Of a stretch of DNA of 64,000 nucleotides, positions 22,419 through 33,333 are shown in pieces. Origin of the DNA: Ciborinia camelliae (taxonomy: Eukaryota > Ascomycota > Leotiomycetes > Helotiales > Sclerotiniaceae); the NCBI GenBank assembly GCA_025890175.1, contig JANPYM010000015.1, positions 714,270 through 778,269 of the forward strand. Reading direction: 5' to 3'. Within the stretch, counting starts at the first letter, position 1. Every line of letters starts with the position of its first letter. A program made the position numbers and the translations under genes. Under the pieces are notes generated by a model, which saw only the letters and a program-made list of their open reading frames with translations, did not search any database and had not been told where the DNA came from.

Positions 22419-23651
22419 ATGTCCTTGACGGTTAAACACTTGAACAATGATGCTTCGTTCCTGCTTACCTTCGAACCCACCTCTCCATTTCCACCTTCTC
22501 CAGGCCGACCGTCAAACTCCTTTACCATCCTCCTCGATCCTTGGTTATCCGGACCATCCAAGATCTTCCATTCCAAATTCTCAATATCTCATCTCAAAAC
22601 CCCATCATGCATCTCCTCACTAAAAGAGCTCCCGGAACCCGACCTCGTAGTGATAAGTCAGGATAAAACCGACCATTGTCATGAAGAAACCCTCAAGCAA
22701 CTCTCTCCCAGCGGCGGAAAGACGCTGATTCTCGCCGAGCCCGGGGCCGCAAAGACAATCAAGAGATGGAGATACTTCCACCCCACCAAAGTAATCCCCT
22801 TCAAACGCTGGCGAGATCCCCGCCTCGGCCGCCCCGACAACATCCTTCGAATTCCCGTCGCACCCCCCACACCCAACGGCACCGCAGGCGAAGTAACCAT
22901 CGCCTTCCTCCCGCAAAAGAACGACCTCACAGGCCTGCACAACGCAATCGGGATAACCTACCGAGCACCCACACAATCCACCGCGCCCACCTTCGGCCCG
23001 CAGTCCCCTAGCCCCAGCACTCCCCCCTCCTCCCCGCACTCCTTCACATCCGCAGTCTCGCCGCCGCGCCCCCACGCCCTCTCCATCATCTTCTCCCCGC
23101 ACGGCTGCACCTACCGCACGCTCAGCGCCTACGCGACGACGCACCTCGGCAGCACGCGCGCGCTCCCGCTCACGACGCTCCTGCACCCCTTCGATCGGAC
23201 CTCCAACCCGTGGTACCTGGGCGGGAACATCATCAGCGGGTTTCCGGGCGGCGTGCAGATCGCGCGGGAGCTCGGCGCGCACACGTGGATCTCGGCCCAC
23301 GATGGCGAGAAGGTGAGTACCGGGGTGGCCACCTGGAGTCTCAGGAGTAGAAAGTGGGAGAGGGAGGAGGTCGAGAGTGTGGTGAGTCCCAGGTGTGAGA
23401 CGTTTGGGGAGAGGGAGGGGGAGAGGGAGGAGGAAAAGGAGAGGAGGATAGGCACGGAAGTTTTGGTGTTGGGGAGTGGAGAGGCGGTTAGATTGGAGAG
23501 GGGAGGTGATGTTTTTGGCGTGGGAGTGGGGATGGGGATGGGGATGGGGATCGGCGTGAGAATGGGAATGGGAATGGATGTGCATATGGACGTGCACAAG
23601 GAAGTGACAATGGAAGGATTTGGCATCACCAATATCGGGAAAACACGTTAA
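22419..23651 (+). CDS. Metallo-beta-lactamase-fold protein (UlaG-like), fungal, 410 aa
   Basis: A single uninterrupted frame. It begins MSLTVKHLNNDASFLLTF, then FTILLDPWLSG (about 36-45), then LPEPDLVVISQDKTDHCHEETL (about 71-92). The last is the position of the metal-binding HxHxDH loop of metallo-beta-lactamase proteins. Here it reads QDKTDHCH, so the first His is replaced although the Asp-His pair remains. LILAEPGAAKTIKRW, HALSIIFSPHGCTY and GGVQIARELGAHTWISAHDGEK follow in the order expected for the fold. The final ~100 residues are low complexity: a Glu/Arg-rich stretch, then alternating Gly-Met/Val. GC content rises sharply between 22850 and 23300 compared with the flanks. Catalytic activity and substrate are unknown, and the altered metal site may mean a different metal set or loss of hydrolysis. 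The ATG was chosen because the fold starts right after it. Confidence 0.75.
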   Translation: MSLTVKHLNNDASFLLTFEPTSPFPPSPGRPSNSFTILLDPWLSGPSKIFHSKFSISHLKTPSCISSLKELPEPDLVVISQDKTDHCHEETLKQLSPSGGKTLILAEPGAAKTIKRWRYFHPTKVIPFKRWRDPRLGRPDNILRIPVAPPTPNGTAGEVTIAFLPQKNDLTGLHNAIGITYRAPTQSTAPTFGPQSPSPSTPPSSPHSFTSAVSPPRPHALSIIFSPHGCTYRTLSAYATTHLGSTRALPLTTLLHPFDRTSNPWYLGGNIISGFPGGVQIARELGAHTWISAHDGEKVSTGVATWSLRSRKWEREEVESVVSPRCETFGEREGEREEEKERRIGTEVLVLGSGEAVRLERGGDVFGVGVGMGMGMGIGVRMGMGMDVHMDVHKEVTMEGFGITNIGKTR

Positions 23652-24456
23652 ATGGCAATGACCTTACCAGCGTACCCGCGATGGAAGATTGATACATCCA
23701 TCCTATCGATCCTATCGATCCACTATAAACTATAAACTATAAACTACCTCCCAAAAAACATATCTGGGAAATAAGGGAAATAAGGGAAATAAACCATATC
23801 TAAGAAATCGGAATGGAATGGAATGGGAAGGGAATGGGAAGATCTAGGATACATACATACATACATACATAGTTATTAATGGGTGAGGGATGGAGATTCC
23901 ACTGTAATAATGATAATGATACCTAATTAACAACAAAAACCAAAAACCAAACAATATATCAATACCACCCACCTACCTAAATATTTAAACCTACCTACCT
24001 AACTAACGATCTATCTGATATCACAATATATCTATCTCTCTTTACACAATTCTAGTTTTGAACGTTTTCGGGTGTGGTAGATATTCGGCTACTCTTTAGA
24101 CTACCTAGGTACCTACAGAAGAATAAGAAGAAGTAGGATATTTATCCCTCCCCCCTTTTTGGGCCCGAACGCTGTTGATTAGCGGATGAGATACCAGATG
24201 GGATGAGTTTTTTAAATAAAATAATGCCGTACTATGAGGTGATTAATTAACCAGGAAGATATATACACCCCATTATTTGGGGATGATCTTTGAATAGATG
24301 GAAGGCCATCGACATGATCAATCTTCATATTGACTTATTTGGAGGGAAAGTTTGGTATGGAGAGTTGAGGATAATAAGCTTAATACCAAGACGAGTTTGC
24401 AGTTTCGCAAAGCATGGGATTTGTCTCAGTTACTTCTCTTCCTAACAAACCAACCC
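23652..24456. repeat. Intergenic between convergent genes, simple repeats
   Basis: Contains (ACTATAA)n at 23722-23746, (GGGAAATAA) near 23765-23790, (ATAC)n at 23852-23872 and CCTACCTA tracts near 23970-24000. No gene seen. Confidence 0.6.
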
Positions 24457-25629
24457 CTACCTCTTCTTCCCCTTCAACATCGCCTCCCTCATCGCCGCCC
24501 TCGCACTCCTACTTCCCCCCAATTTCGGCCCCTTCATATACAATTCCTCTTCCGTCTTCTCCTGTCCCCCCTTCTTCTTCTCCTTCGCCGCTCGCTCAGA
24601 CATCTGCTGTTGTCTCTGCAATAAAGCATGCGAACTAGCTTCCTCCCAATCTTTGCGGAATGTCTCCGCGACTGTGTCGTCGTTGGCTAATCCTGCTGTT
24701 TGATTCATTTCCTTAGAAGGTACAGGTTCGTAGATTTCTAGACGATTCTCATGCAAGATGGCGTCGACGAGTGCATCGCGTTGGATGTCATCGCTGCCTC
24801 GACGTTTGCGTCCACGCCACGGTTTGCCGTCGCGACCGAGACGGGGTTTTGGGGGAGGGTGTGCGGACTCCTCGAGATCGACGGATTCACCGGCTGCTTT
24901 TCTCCTGGCAATTTCTGTTCTGTGCGCATTTCGCAGTCTAGCTTCTTCTCCAAGGTCGATTTCGAGCAGTTGGCCCATTGTAGTAGGGGCACGCTGGGGT
25001 TCTTTTGATTGATGTGTTGAGTTTTCATTCTTGGAACTTTCCACCTGGTTTGTAAATGGGGAATTAACTGCATGAGAGCTGTGTCCGAGTTTCGATTCTA
25101 TATATGCCATCCTATACCATTAGTCACCACTCTTCAACCCAACCAGCTCGGGAGGGAAGAAATGTACTTACATATGTTTATCAACACCGCTCCCCACAAC
25201 CCCCATCTGCGGCGCAAATCGTCGCATAGAAAGTCCACCTTCTGGTTGTACCTCCTCTGCCTCTTTTTCTTCATATTTGACCAGCGCATCTCCAGTGCCA
25301 TTGGGATCATTTCCCTCTCGTATTTTGGATTCAGCTCTAAACTCTACCCCTCCAATTTTCTTACGTAGTTTTCGCAGGCGTAGAATTTCGGCCATATCTA
25401 GAATTTCTTCTTTTTTATCTTCGCCATCATCATCTTCTTTTTTAATCGGGACGGAACCAGAGGCGATTAATTCATCAAGACTCTGTTCTGCAGACATGGA
25501 TGTTGAAGCGGGTGCAGGTATTGGTCCATCCACTCCGTTTTCATTATCGTCATTGTTTCGTTGTCTGTATATCTTGCGCTTCTTAGAAGGTCGGAATAAT
25601 GGTATTGGATCAGTACTTGGGGTTGTCAT
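24457..25629 (-). CDS. Tls1 / hepatocellular carcinoma-associated antigen 59 (C9orf78) family splicing factor
   Basis: Two exons (25629-25172, 25111-24457) separated by a 60-bp intron (donor GTAAGT, acceptor TATAG) give 370 residues. The start MTTPSTDPIPLFRPSKKRKIY is the family hallmark, a basic RPSKKRK segment near the N terminus. It is followed by AEILRLRKLRKKIGGVEF, the splice-spanning VDKHMMAYIESKLG, QLLEIDLGEEARLRN and the C-terminal GPKLGGSRSARAAMREAMLKGKKR. In fission yeast Tls1 associates with the spliceosomal ATPase Brr2 and affects splicing of shelterin and heterochromatin transcripts. Human C9orf78 also binds BRR2. The fungal protein is expected in the nucleus with the same role. 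Length and motif order are normal for the family. It converges on the metallo-beta-lactamase-like gene. Confidence 0.9.
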
Positions 25630-28231
25630 ATTTGCTATTTGTTGATTTGATGTACTTGTAAATTAGAAGATTAGAAGAGGTATCTAATCGATGATACAGT
25701 ACCTAGTGTGGATTAATAGGCTAGAGCAGGGATATTGCATCGGCTGGTTACATCCGAGCATCCGATCTCCTGAGGCATCAAAATCCCAAGGTAATTGTTG
25801 GTTGGTATCAACTTGGTGGGTAATGTATGAAGATTCTTAATTCCTATAATACTATGCTAAAATGATACTTTATATAGAGATATTGAAGTGCTAGTTCCCG
25901 CGCTAGTCCATATGCTACGGCTCCTATGTACAGTCACATACATGATTGTACCGACAGTAACTTTTATGTTTGAAATCATTCCGGTATTCTATTCTAATCC
26001 AATCTTTTCAAGAGATGATTACCTTGATTCCTCTATGATTTCAAGTGAGATTTCAAGAGATAATTAGGTATAGAGCAGTGAATCTCTCATATCACATTGA
26101 AAAGAAAGTCTATTAAGAGTAAAGAGGGGGAACAAAATCTCAAGCAACGTTGATGAATATCATAGTTTGAATTCACCAAATCACACATCCTCCTTTTACA
26201 TATGGCGGACAAGAAAAGCAGTTTTGCCTCCCTGCTTTTCCACAATAGAGATGCGAACGGGATAGGCAATAGCTCAGGGTTGCCGAGAACGATATATTGT
26301 ACATCTTATATTATCTTCATTTGCTATGTGAGCCTCCTGGGTGGCTCTTAAAAGGGGACAGTGGGACCAGCTCAACTTAAACAAGGATCACGGAGTTGAA
26401 ATTCGGGACATCTGATAGGATTGAATGGTTAGGGGTGGGAATTTGGAGGTGTAGAGGTTTGGAGTATATCTCAAGTTGGGATGACCTGCTCCAGTGGAGG
26501 ACCAATGTCAACACCAACCAGAATTTTCTGACGATTACGGTATATACTTCTTTCTTTTCATGGTATCTAAGTTTCGAATTATGAGCAAATAATTCAAAGT
26601 TAAAATATTAAGAACATACTCGTGTGAGATATGGGAGGTATGAGTTCGCCCCTTATTGCTGAAAAGGACCCTTTTGAGAATGAGATATACAACAAAACCT
26701 TCATTGATTTCAATGAGTACAACGGTGCGAGGAATTCTTCTTTGCTGTTTTGTTGCAGCGTACGGAGTCCGGATGGAGAGAAATTGCGAGAATGGTTTCC
26801 TAGTTTAATTCCTAGGAGGATTGATGCATTTATTCAATGGTGCAGGTGGGAATAGTATGTAGCGAGATATTAGGCTACAAATCTTGCGTTCATGTAGTCA
26901 TTTGAGGTTGTTCTCTCACCCCTAAATGAACTAGAGAATGCATCGAATAACCGTCGGAATCTTCGTAGTAGACGATTAAAGGCAACTAATTAAGCAGGTA
27001 TAAAGTTTTATATAATCGAACGGTACTGTGTCAGATAGCTTTCACAGCTCCGCGTCTTGAAGAAGAGGGAGTACAACTACAGAATTCCGATTCTCGAGTT
27101 GCTTCCTCAAGATCGGCTCGACAACAATCCCGAGGAGTCTTGAGAGATCATCGTAGATGATGAATATCGTATTCTGTAGGTTTTATTTTGCCATTTGAAA
27201 ATCTGCCCCTCATTGAATCCACTGGGTTTTAACAGCTGTTATAACAATTCAAGACGGATTCCTTCATGGTGAAAAGGGGGGAATAGCTTGTGAATCTATA
27301 ATAAATCCTGATATCTCCCCCGTTTTACTGACTCTGAGCCCTGAACACAATCCTGTATCTGTCATAAACTTCCATATATCCAGCATCATTCTCGTCTTCG
27401 TCATCTCTAGTCTCGCGATTGCTTTCACAAGTAATTTTGTCAGCTTCGCTCATAGTAAGCTATGTATTTTGCTTTGATTGCGATATCGGGATGAATCAAA
27501 GCAGGCGGTAACCATCCTAACTTTTTCATTGTTGAATACTAATTCTCTGATTTCGTCTGTTCGAGGCTCGGATTTGTCAGCCGCTTTGAAAGGCAGCTCA
27601 TTGACTTCTTCGTCATCGAGTTAATCGAAGTGATAAAAAAGCCAACCGGTCATCAAGTTCTAAAATTGGTTTCATCCGCATTTGTAGGTGAACCACACAA
27701 GGAAGCCCCTTGCCAGGCCACACGCTCGTTTGGATCGACGCCACAGGCTTTTACGATTGTGATGAAGAATCCCCAGAAGTCGTACGAGTCAAGATCACTA
27801 CTCTCACATGGGATGATCTATATTTGGATGCTTATCATTTCCTATTATCTGAAGCAAACTGGCAGCAAGACTAAGTATTACCAGGGCCGTCGAGACCATA
27901 TAAACAAAAACACTTACGCCAAGTTGAGGACTAGAACTTTCCAAAGGAAGCAAGAATTCGTAAGGTAGAGGCGGAGAATGAACTTTGCTGCCTGCTGAAG
28001 AATGGCGCCAGATACCTTCTTCAGTCGTCGAGGCTTGTGACAAGTGAAGCATTAGCAGATGTTTGGGTTCTGTGCCTTCTGTATCCAACTTTGAAATATC
28101 CATTCACCCTATATTTTGGCCTACTTGAGAAACGACCCATAGATTTCCCTATGAATTGGAACATATTAATCGTCAAAATGTCAAGGAACTCATCGTTGGT
28201 TCGCCGTATTCTTGTCAAAGCAAGAGAGGTT
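25630..28231. other. 2.6 kb of apparently decayed or non-coding sequence
   Basis: Several protein-like fragments appear without a gene model that joins them. On the plus strand they are 26631-26855 (MGGMSSPLIAEKDPFENEIY...) and about 27715-27874 (WIDATGFYDCDEESPEVVR, ending in SEANWQQD). On the minus strand there is about 27327-27453 (acidic, DDEDENDAGYMEVYDRY). None matches a family I know. Their short length between stops, next to a P450 pseudogene, suggests relics of lost genes, but this is inference. Confidence 0.35.
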
Positions 28232-30062
28232 ATGACTGTCATGCACTCGTATCGAATCGTCACCCTCAGCCTCCTTGCTGTTGTTGCGATTCTCATAGTT
28301 CACTATTCTGCTCAATATTTCAAGACAAAGCGAGTAAGTTGCAACTCCGGAGTAGAAGCTTGCATGGCTAATTTGGTTAACTCGACGAAGGCTAAGGTGT
28401 TGTTCGAAAGAGCCCATGGATGTGTTCCTCCTCCTCGACTTCCATATAAGTGGTCATTGGCTATAGATATAGTCGTGACTGCTTTTACCAAGACGACAGA
28501 GAAACAAACTTTACAATGGTTTGTTTCGGTTTTTGGAAAACATGGCATGAATTTTGAGCAGCACGTACTTGGTACATATGATATTGACACTGTGGATCCG
28601 GTGAATCTCGAGTCCATCCTCAATTCGAACTTCTCAGGTGAGGCCATACCGTTGATGTGTTTAACAAGCAATGGCCTATTAATAACTCATAATAGCGTAT
28701 CCTTTTGGGGCGCGGGGACGTACCTTCGCACCCTTGATGGGGGATGGAATTTTCACGCAAGAAGGCGCATCATGGAAGCATTCTCGAAACATGTTGCGCC
28801 CTTTGTTCTCACTCAATCGTGCCAATATTCTTACACAAATTGAAGAGCACACCGAACACCTAGTAAAGTCCATACCGGACAATAAAATCATCAACTTGCA
28901 GCCATTGTTTTACCGGTTTACTTTGGCTAGGCAAATCAATGAATACTTTGCAGGCTTCAACTGCCACCCAAGATACTTCAGAAGCAAGGTTTTCAGAGGC
29001 CTTTCGGATATCTCAGGATTACCTGTTCCGCCGCGGCCGGATAGGAGACTTGTATTGGTTGGTCGGCGGTAAGGAATTTCTAGAGAACAATTCAATCGTG
29101 CACCAATTCATCGACGAAGCAATTCAGGGGGCTCTCTCATTGGACCAGAAGGACAAAGCTAGCGATATTCATAGATCTCTGGATACTCTGATCCAAGAAA
29201 CACGCGATCTTAAAGTCTTGCGCGATCAGCTGTTGAATGTCATGATAGCTGGCAGAGATACAACGGCATGTACTCTCACGTGGACTTTGTATGTTATGTT
29301 CGCTGCCATTGGTGACTTTGATCTATAAGCTGATGTGTACAGTCGTCTTCTAGCGCAGCATCCCAAGGTCCTTGCAAAGCTGCGAGAGGAGATACGCTTT
29401 ACTATCGAAGTCGGAAGCAAGTCGAGACTGCCGGATAGAAATGATATAAAAAAGATGAGATATTTGAATGCTGTTATTAAAGAAGGTACGCCTGTTCTTA
29501 TCGCTCTTGAAGTTCGAAGTCGTTAGCCTGACAGTTATAGTCCTCCGATTCTACCCTCCAGTGCCCATAAATTCAGCTCTTGGAACAACCGTATTACCGA
29601 CAGGAGGGGGTCCAGATGGCAGCGAACTTGTCATGGTTTGAAAAGGCTCATCTATCGGGTATACCGTGTATGTTATGCATCGATGGAAAAATCTTTATGG
29701 GGAAGATGCCGATTTCTTCCGCCCAGAGCGCTGGAATCCAAACGTGAACAACGCCATAGATCTCAAAAACATCGGTTACGGATATCTACCATTCAACGCA
29801 GGGCCAAGAGTCTGCCTAGGACGTAAGTGGTCCCCTACATAATAGTAGCACAAAGAAAACCACGATACTGGCCATGCCTCAAGAGAACTTTGCCCTATTA
29901 GAGGTGGGATTTGTGACCGTCCGCATACTACAGAAGTTTCAGAGTCTCGACTTAGATCCGAGAGACAAGGAAATTCCTGTGGGAGTAGAGAAACAAGATG
30001 TGACTTTGACACTGGCCAGTACAGATGGATGTCGCATTATAGCAATACGTGAGGATTCCTAA
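28232..30062 (+). pseudogene. CYP52-type cytochrome P450 pseudogene
   Basis: The remains of a microsomal P450 of the alkane/fatty-acid omega-hydroxylase (CYP52) type. The N-terminal anchor (SYRIVTLSLLAVVAILIVHY) is followed by HGCVPPPRLPYKW and DPVNLESILNSNFS. A 58-bp intron (28638-28695) joins to YPFGARGRTFAPLMGDGIFTQ. The I-helix AGRDTTACTLTW, K-helix KEVLRFYPP (formed across an intron), PERW (FRPERW) and heme loop PFNAGPRVCLG are all present, and after the last intron the tail is FALLEVGFVTVRILQ. Two lesions break it. Near 28925-28935 the frame slips after YRFTL, and the ATEFLFGE-like segment expected there is missing, so about 20 bp seem deleted. At 29639-29641 a TGA falls just before KGSSIGYTVYVMHRW. 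The exact ATG is uncertain: one at 28178 is also in frame. Apart from these lesions the motifs are well kept, so the loss is probably recent. Confidence 0.85.
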
Positions 30063-31337
30063 AGCAGATGTTTCCATGAATTCCCTATTGTCGCTCGGCA
30101 GGCTTTCTAGAATCTTGAACCCATGAAGGAGTAAAAGTCTTGAGAGATATAGTAGTACCGTAGCAACACAATATATTTGAAAGCGTTGTTGTTACAATCA
30201 AACTATCATTAACCCAAGAGATTGAGGAGTTTTTGTGGACGATATGTGACCTAGTTATTGGCATGGTGATCGAATTGTGGATGGAGGGAAATGGCATGGT
30301 AGACGCGCGATCAAAGAATCGACAAACAAGCGATAACCAAATATTTCATAACTTTTGTACTCGCAAATCGACGATGTTCAATGTGCATGCATTACTCTCG
30401 TTTTACTTTATGAACGAGACTAGAAGTGAATTGCAAGTAAAATCATAATAATCCAACTAAGCCAACCCGTCTGTCTTGATTCATGACTGGTCAGGTCAGG
30501 TCAGAATTGGAACGTGTACACGCAGATCGATTTGATTTGCTTTGCTTAACACATTCACCCGTGATCCATTGCATTCATTCAATCAGGTATGGAACAGGTC
30601 GAATATGAGATGCATCAAATTCATTCATTCATCCAATGGTTGGTTACGCAAGCCAGGTAGCATAAATCGCCATCAGCCATATCAATTTCGTGTTTCATGG
30701 CATATCGCGTGCTTGAACAAAATAACAACAGCAACAGGAGAGACAATCCATTTTCGGTTTTGACAACATGAAGACCATGTATTATAACCAAAAAAAGACG
30801 TGTTTTACAAAGATTGGGATGTATGGCCAATCATTGCGACCCTTCCTATAGTGAAAAAGGAAGCGCCGCACCCAAGATCGATCAAATTTTTCTCCATTTC
30901 GACTGACGATTCTCAAGGTCGTGGAAACCTCACATCATCACGAATGACGACGGGTTTCTCACCGAAAATGCTTTATAGCGAATGTGATGTATGCGTTGTA
31001 CTTCCGAAGAAGTTTGTGAAGAAGAAAAAGAGAAAATTTGGGAACCTTCTGAGACTTTTTATGTCCAAAAATTTCTTCGCTTAATCATACAAGATCTAAA
31101 CCATTTCGAGATTAGCGTCCATAACCCCACCAACCCGCCAAATGGAACGGACAAGACTGGCAAAAAACTTGTGCCCCGCGGTTGAACTACAATCCGTAAC
31201 AAACATCATCGTTTGCTTCTCAATCTCCAGATTTTCATTCAAGTACAAGTACGTGATAAATTGGACAATTTCATCTCGTTTTTTTCTCATTCTGTGATTA
31301 CTTCTCTTGCTTACACATATTCTTGCAGCAGAGCACA
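30063..31337. other. Intergenic, promoter of the ATIC gene
   Basis: About 1.27 kb with no supported gene. Short frames occur but lack composition or context. The part next to 31338 should hold the promoter and leader of the purine-biosynthesis gene. Confidence 0.5.
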
Positions 31338-33333
31338 ATGTCTACCCAAAAGACTGGTCAGTTTGATGCGATCCAGATACAGAAGGGAAGGTCTTAGTAG
31401 AACCTCCTTGCTGACATCATACCATAGCCATTATTTCTGTTTACGACAAGAAGGGACTTCTTGACTTGGCCAAGGGATTGATCAAGCAGAATGTTCGTCT
31501 TCTTGCTTCCGGGGGGACCTCTAAGATGATTAGAGAGTCTGGTTTCCCAGTTGAGTAAGACATTTTCCTATACGTTTCAGCTTTCCGATTTTGAAAATGT
31601 TATCACCAATGCTATATACAAACTACATCTCTAACACCTACAATTAGAGATGTTTCCGCAATTACCCATGCCCCAGAGATGTTGGGTGGTAGAGTCAAGA
31701 CACTTCATCCATCAGTTCACGCTGGTATCCTCGCTCGCGACCTTGCATCCGACGAAAAGGATCTCGCCGAGCAGAATATCGACAAAGTCGACTATGTTAT
31801 TTGCAACCTTTACCCATTCAAGGAGACAATCAACAAGATTAATGTTACAATCCCTGAGGCTGTAGAGGATATCGATATTGGAGGAGTCACATTGATCAGA
31901 GCTGCCGCCAAAAACCACACTCGAGTTACAATCTTGACCGATCCAGCGGATTATCCAGAGTTTTTGGAAGAGCTTGAGAAGGGAGATGTCACAGAGCGTA
32001 GCAGAAAGCTGTACGCATTGAAGGCATTTGAGCATACTGCCGACTATGACGCCTCCATCTCAGATTATTTCCGCAAGCAATATGCTGGAGAGGGTGTGCA
32101 ACAACTTGCTCTGAGATATGGTGCCAATCCCCACCAGAAGCCTGCTCAAGCTTACATCAGTGAGGGCCCTATGCCATTCAAAGTTCTTTGTGGTTCCCCA
32201 GGATACGTCAATCTTTTAGACGCTCTCAACGCATGGCCTTTGGTCAAAGAGCTCAAGGCCGCCCTTGGCCACCCAGCAGCAGCCAGTTTCAAGCACGTCT
32301 CACCTGCAGGTGCTGCCATTGGTGTTCCTCTCACTGCCGATGAGCGTAAAGTCTACATGGTAGATGACATTGCCGGCTTGGAGAACTCTCCATTGGCTCA
32401 AGCATACGCACGCGCTAGAGGTGCAGACCGAATGAGCAGTTTCGGAGATATGATTGCATTGAGTGATATCGTCGATGTTCCAACTGCCAAGATCATATCA
32501 CGAGAAGTTTCGGATGGTGTCATCGCCCCAGGCTTCGAGGATGCTGCCCTTGAAATCTTGAAGAAGAAGAAGGGCGGTAAGTACCTTGTCCTCCAAATGG
32601 ACCCCGACTTCAACCCACCTGTTCAAGAGACAAGAACTGTTTATGGAATTAACTTGAGCCAACGCCGCAACGATATTGTCATCTCCCCTAAATCATTCTC
32701 TTCCATCATCACTCCAAAAGATTCCGCTCCTCTATCAGAGTCGGCTGTCCGAGACTTGACAGTCGCCACCATTGCGTTGAAATACACACAAAGTAACTCT
32801 GTATGCTACGCTCTCAATGGTCAAGTCATTGGTTTGGGAGCTGGTCAACAATCTCGCATTCATTGCACGAGACTTGCTGGAGATAAGGCCGACAACTGGT
32901 GGTTGAGGTTTCATCCTCGTGTTTTGGGTATCAAGTGGAAGACCGGTACTAAGCGCCCTGACAAGAGTAATGCAATTGATCTCCTCGTCAGTGGCGAATT
33001 GCCAAAATCTGGACCCGAGCGTGAGGGTTACGAAGGTTTCTTCGACGAGGTTCCAGCCGAGTTCACCGAAAAGGAGAGAGAAGAATGGATGTCGAAACTC
33101 ACTCAAGTTGCAGTTTCAAGTGATGCATTTGTAGGTTTTTATTCTTTTGTCATTGTGTACTCTACTAACATGACCAGTTCCCATTCATCGACAATGTCTA
33201 CCGCGCCGCAAGATCCGGTGTTAGTTACATCGCTGCACCCAGTGGCAGCCAAAATGATTCATATGTCTTTGAGACTGCCGAGAAGCTTAACATCACATTT
33301 GTTGAGCAAAGCATTCGTTTGTTCCACCATTAG
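31338..33333 (+). CDS. ADE17: Bifunctional AICAR transformylase / IMP cyclohydrolase (ATIC, yeast ADE16/ADE17 homologue)
   Basis: Four exons (31338-31356, 31428-31554, 31648-33130, 33178-33333) give 594 residues, the normal length. The tiny 19-bp first exon encodes MSTQKT and is followed by [18 protein letters not shown] and [25 protein letters not shown]. The N-terminal MGS-like IMP cyclohydrolase domain also has [16 protein letters not shown] and [16 protein letters not shown]. The C-terminal transformylase has [27 protein letters not shown] with the catalytic Lys-His pair, and [25 protein letters not shown]. It ends [15 protein letters not shown] and SIRLFHH. It catalyses the last two steps of IMP synthesis: formyl transfer from 10-formyl-THF to AICAR, then ring closure, in the cytosol. 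The first donor is GTCAGT. No break is seen. Confidence 0.96.

Noticed and set aside
22620..23597. 325-codon minus-strand frame (His/Pro-rich)
   Set aside because: It is the antisense shadow of the metallo-beta-lactamase-like gene and has repeat-derived composition.
28638..28695. Apparent frameshift in the P450 near 28690
   Set aside because: It is a normal 58-bp intron with GTGAGG donor and AATAG acceptor. Only the later lesions are real breaks.
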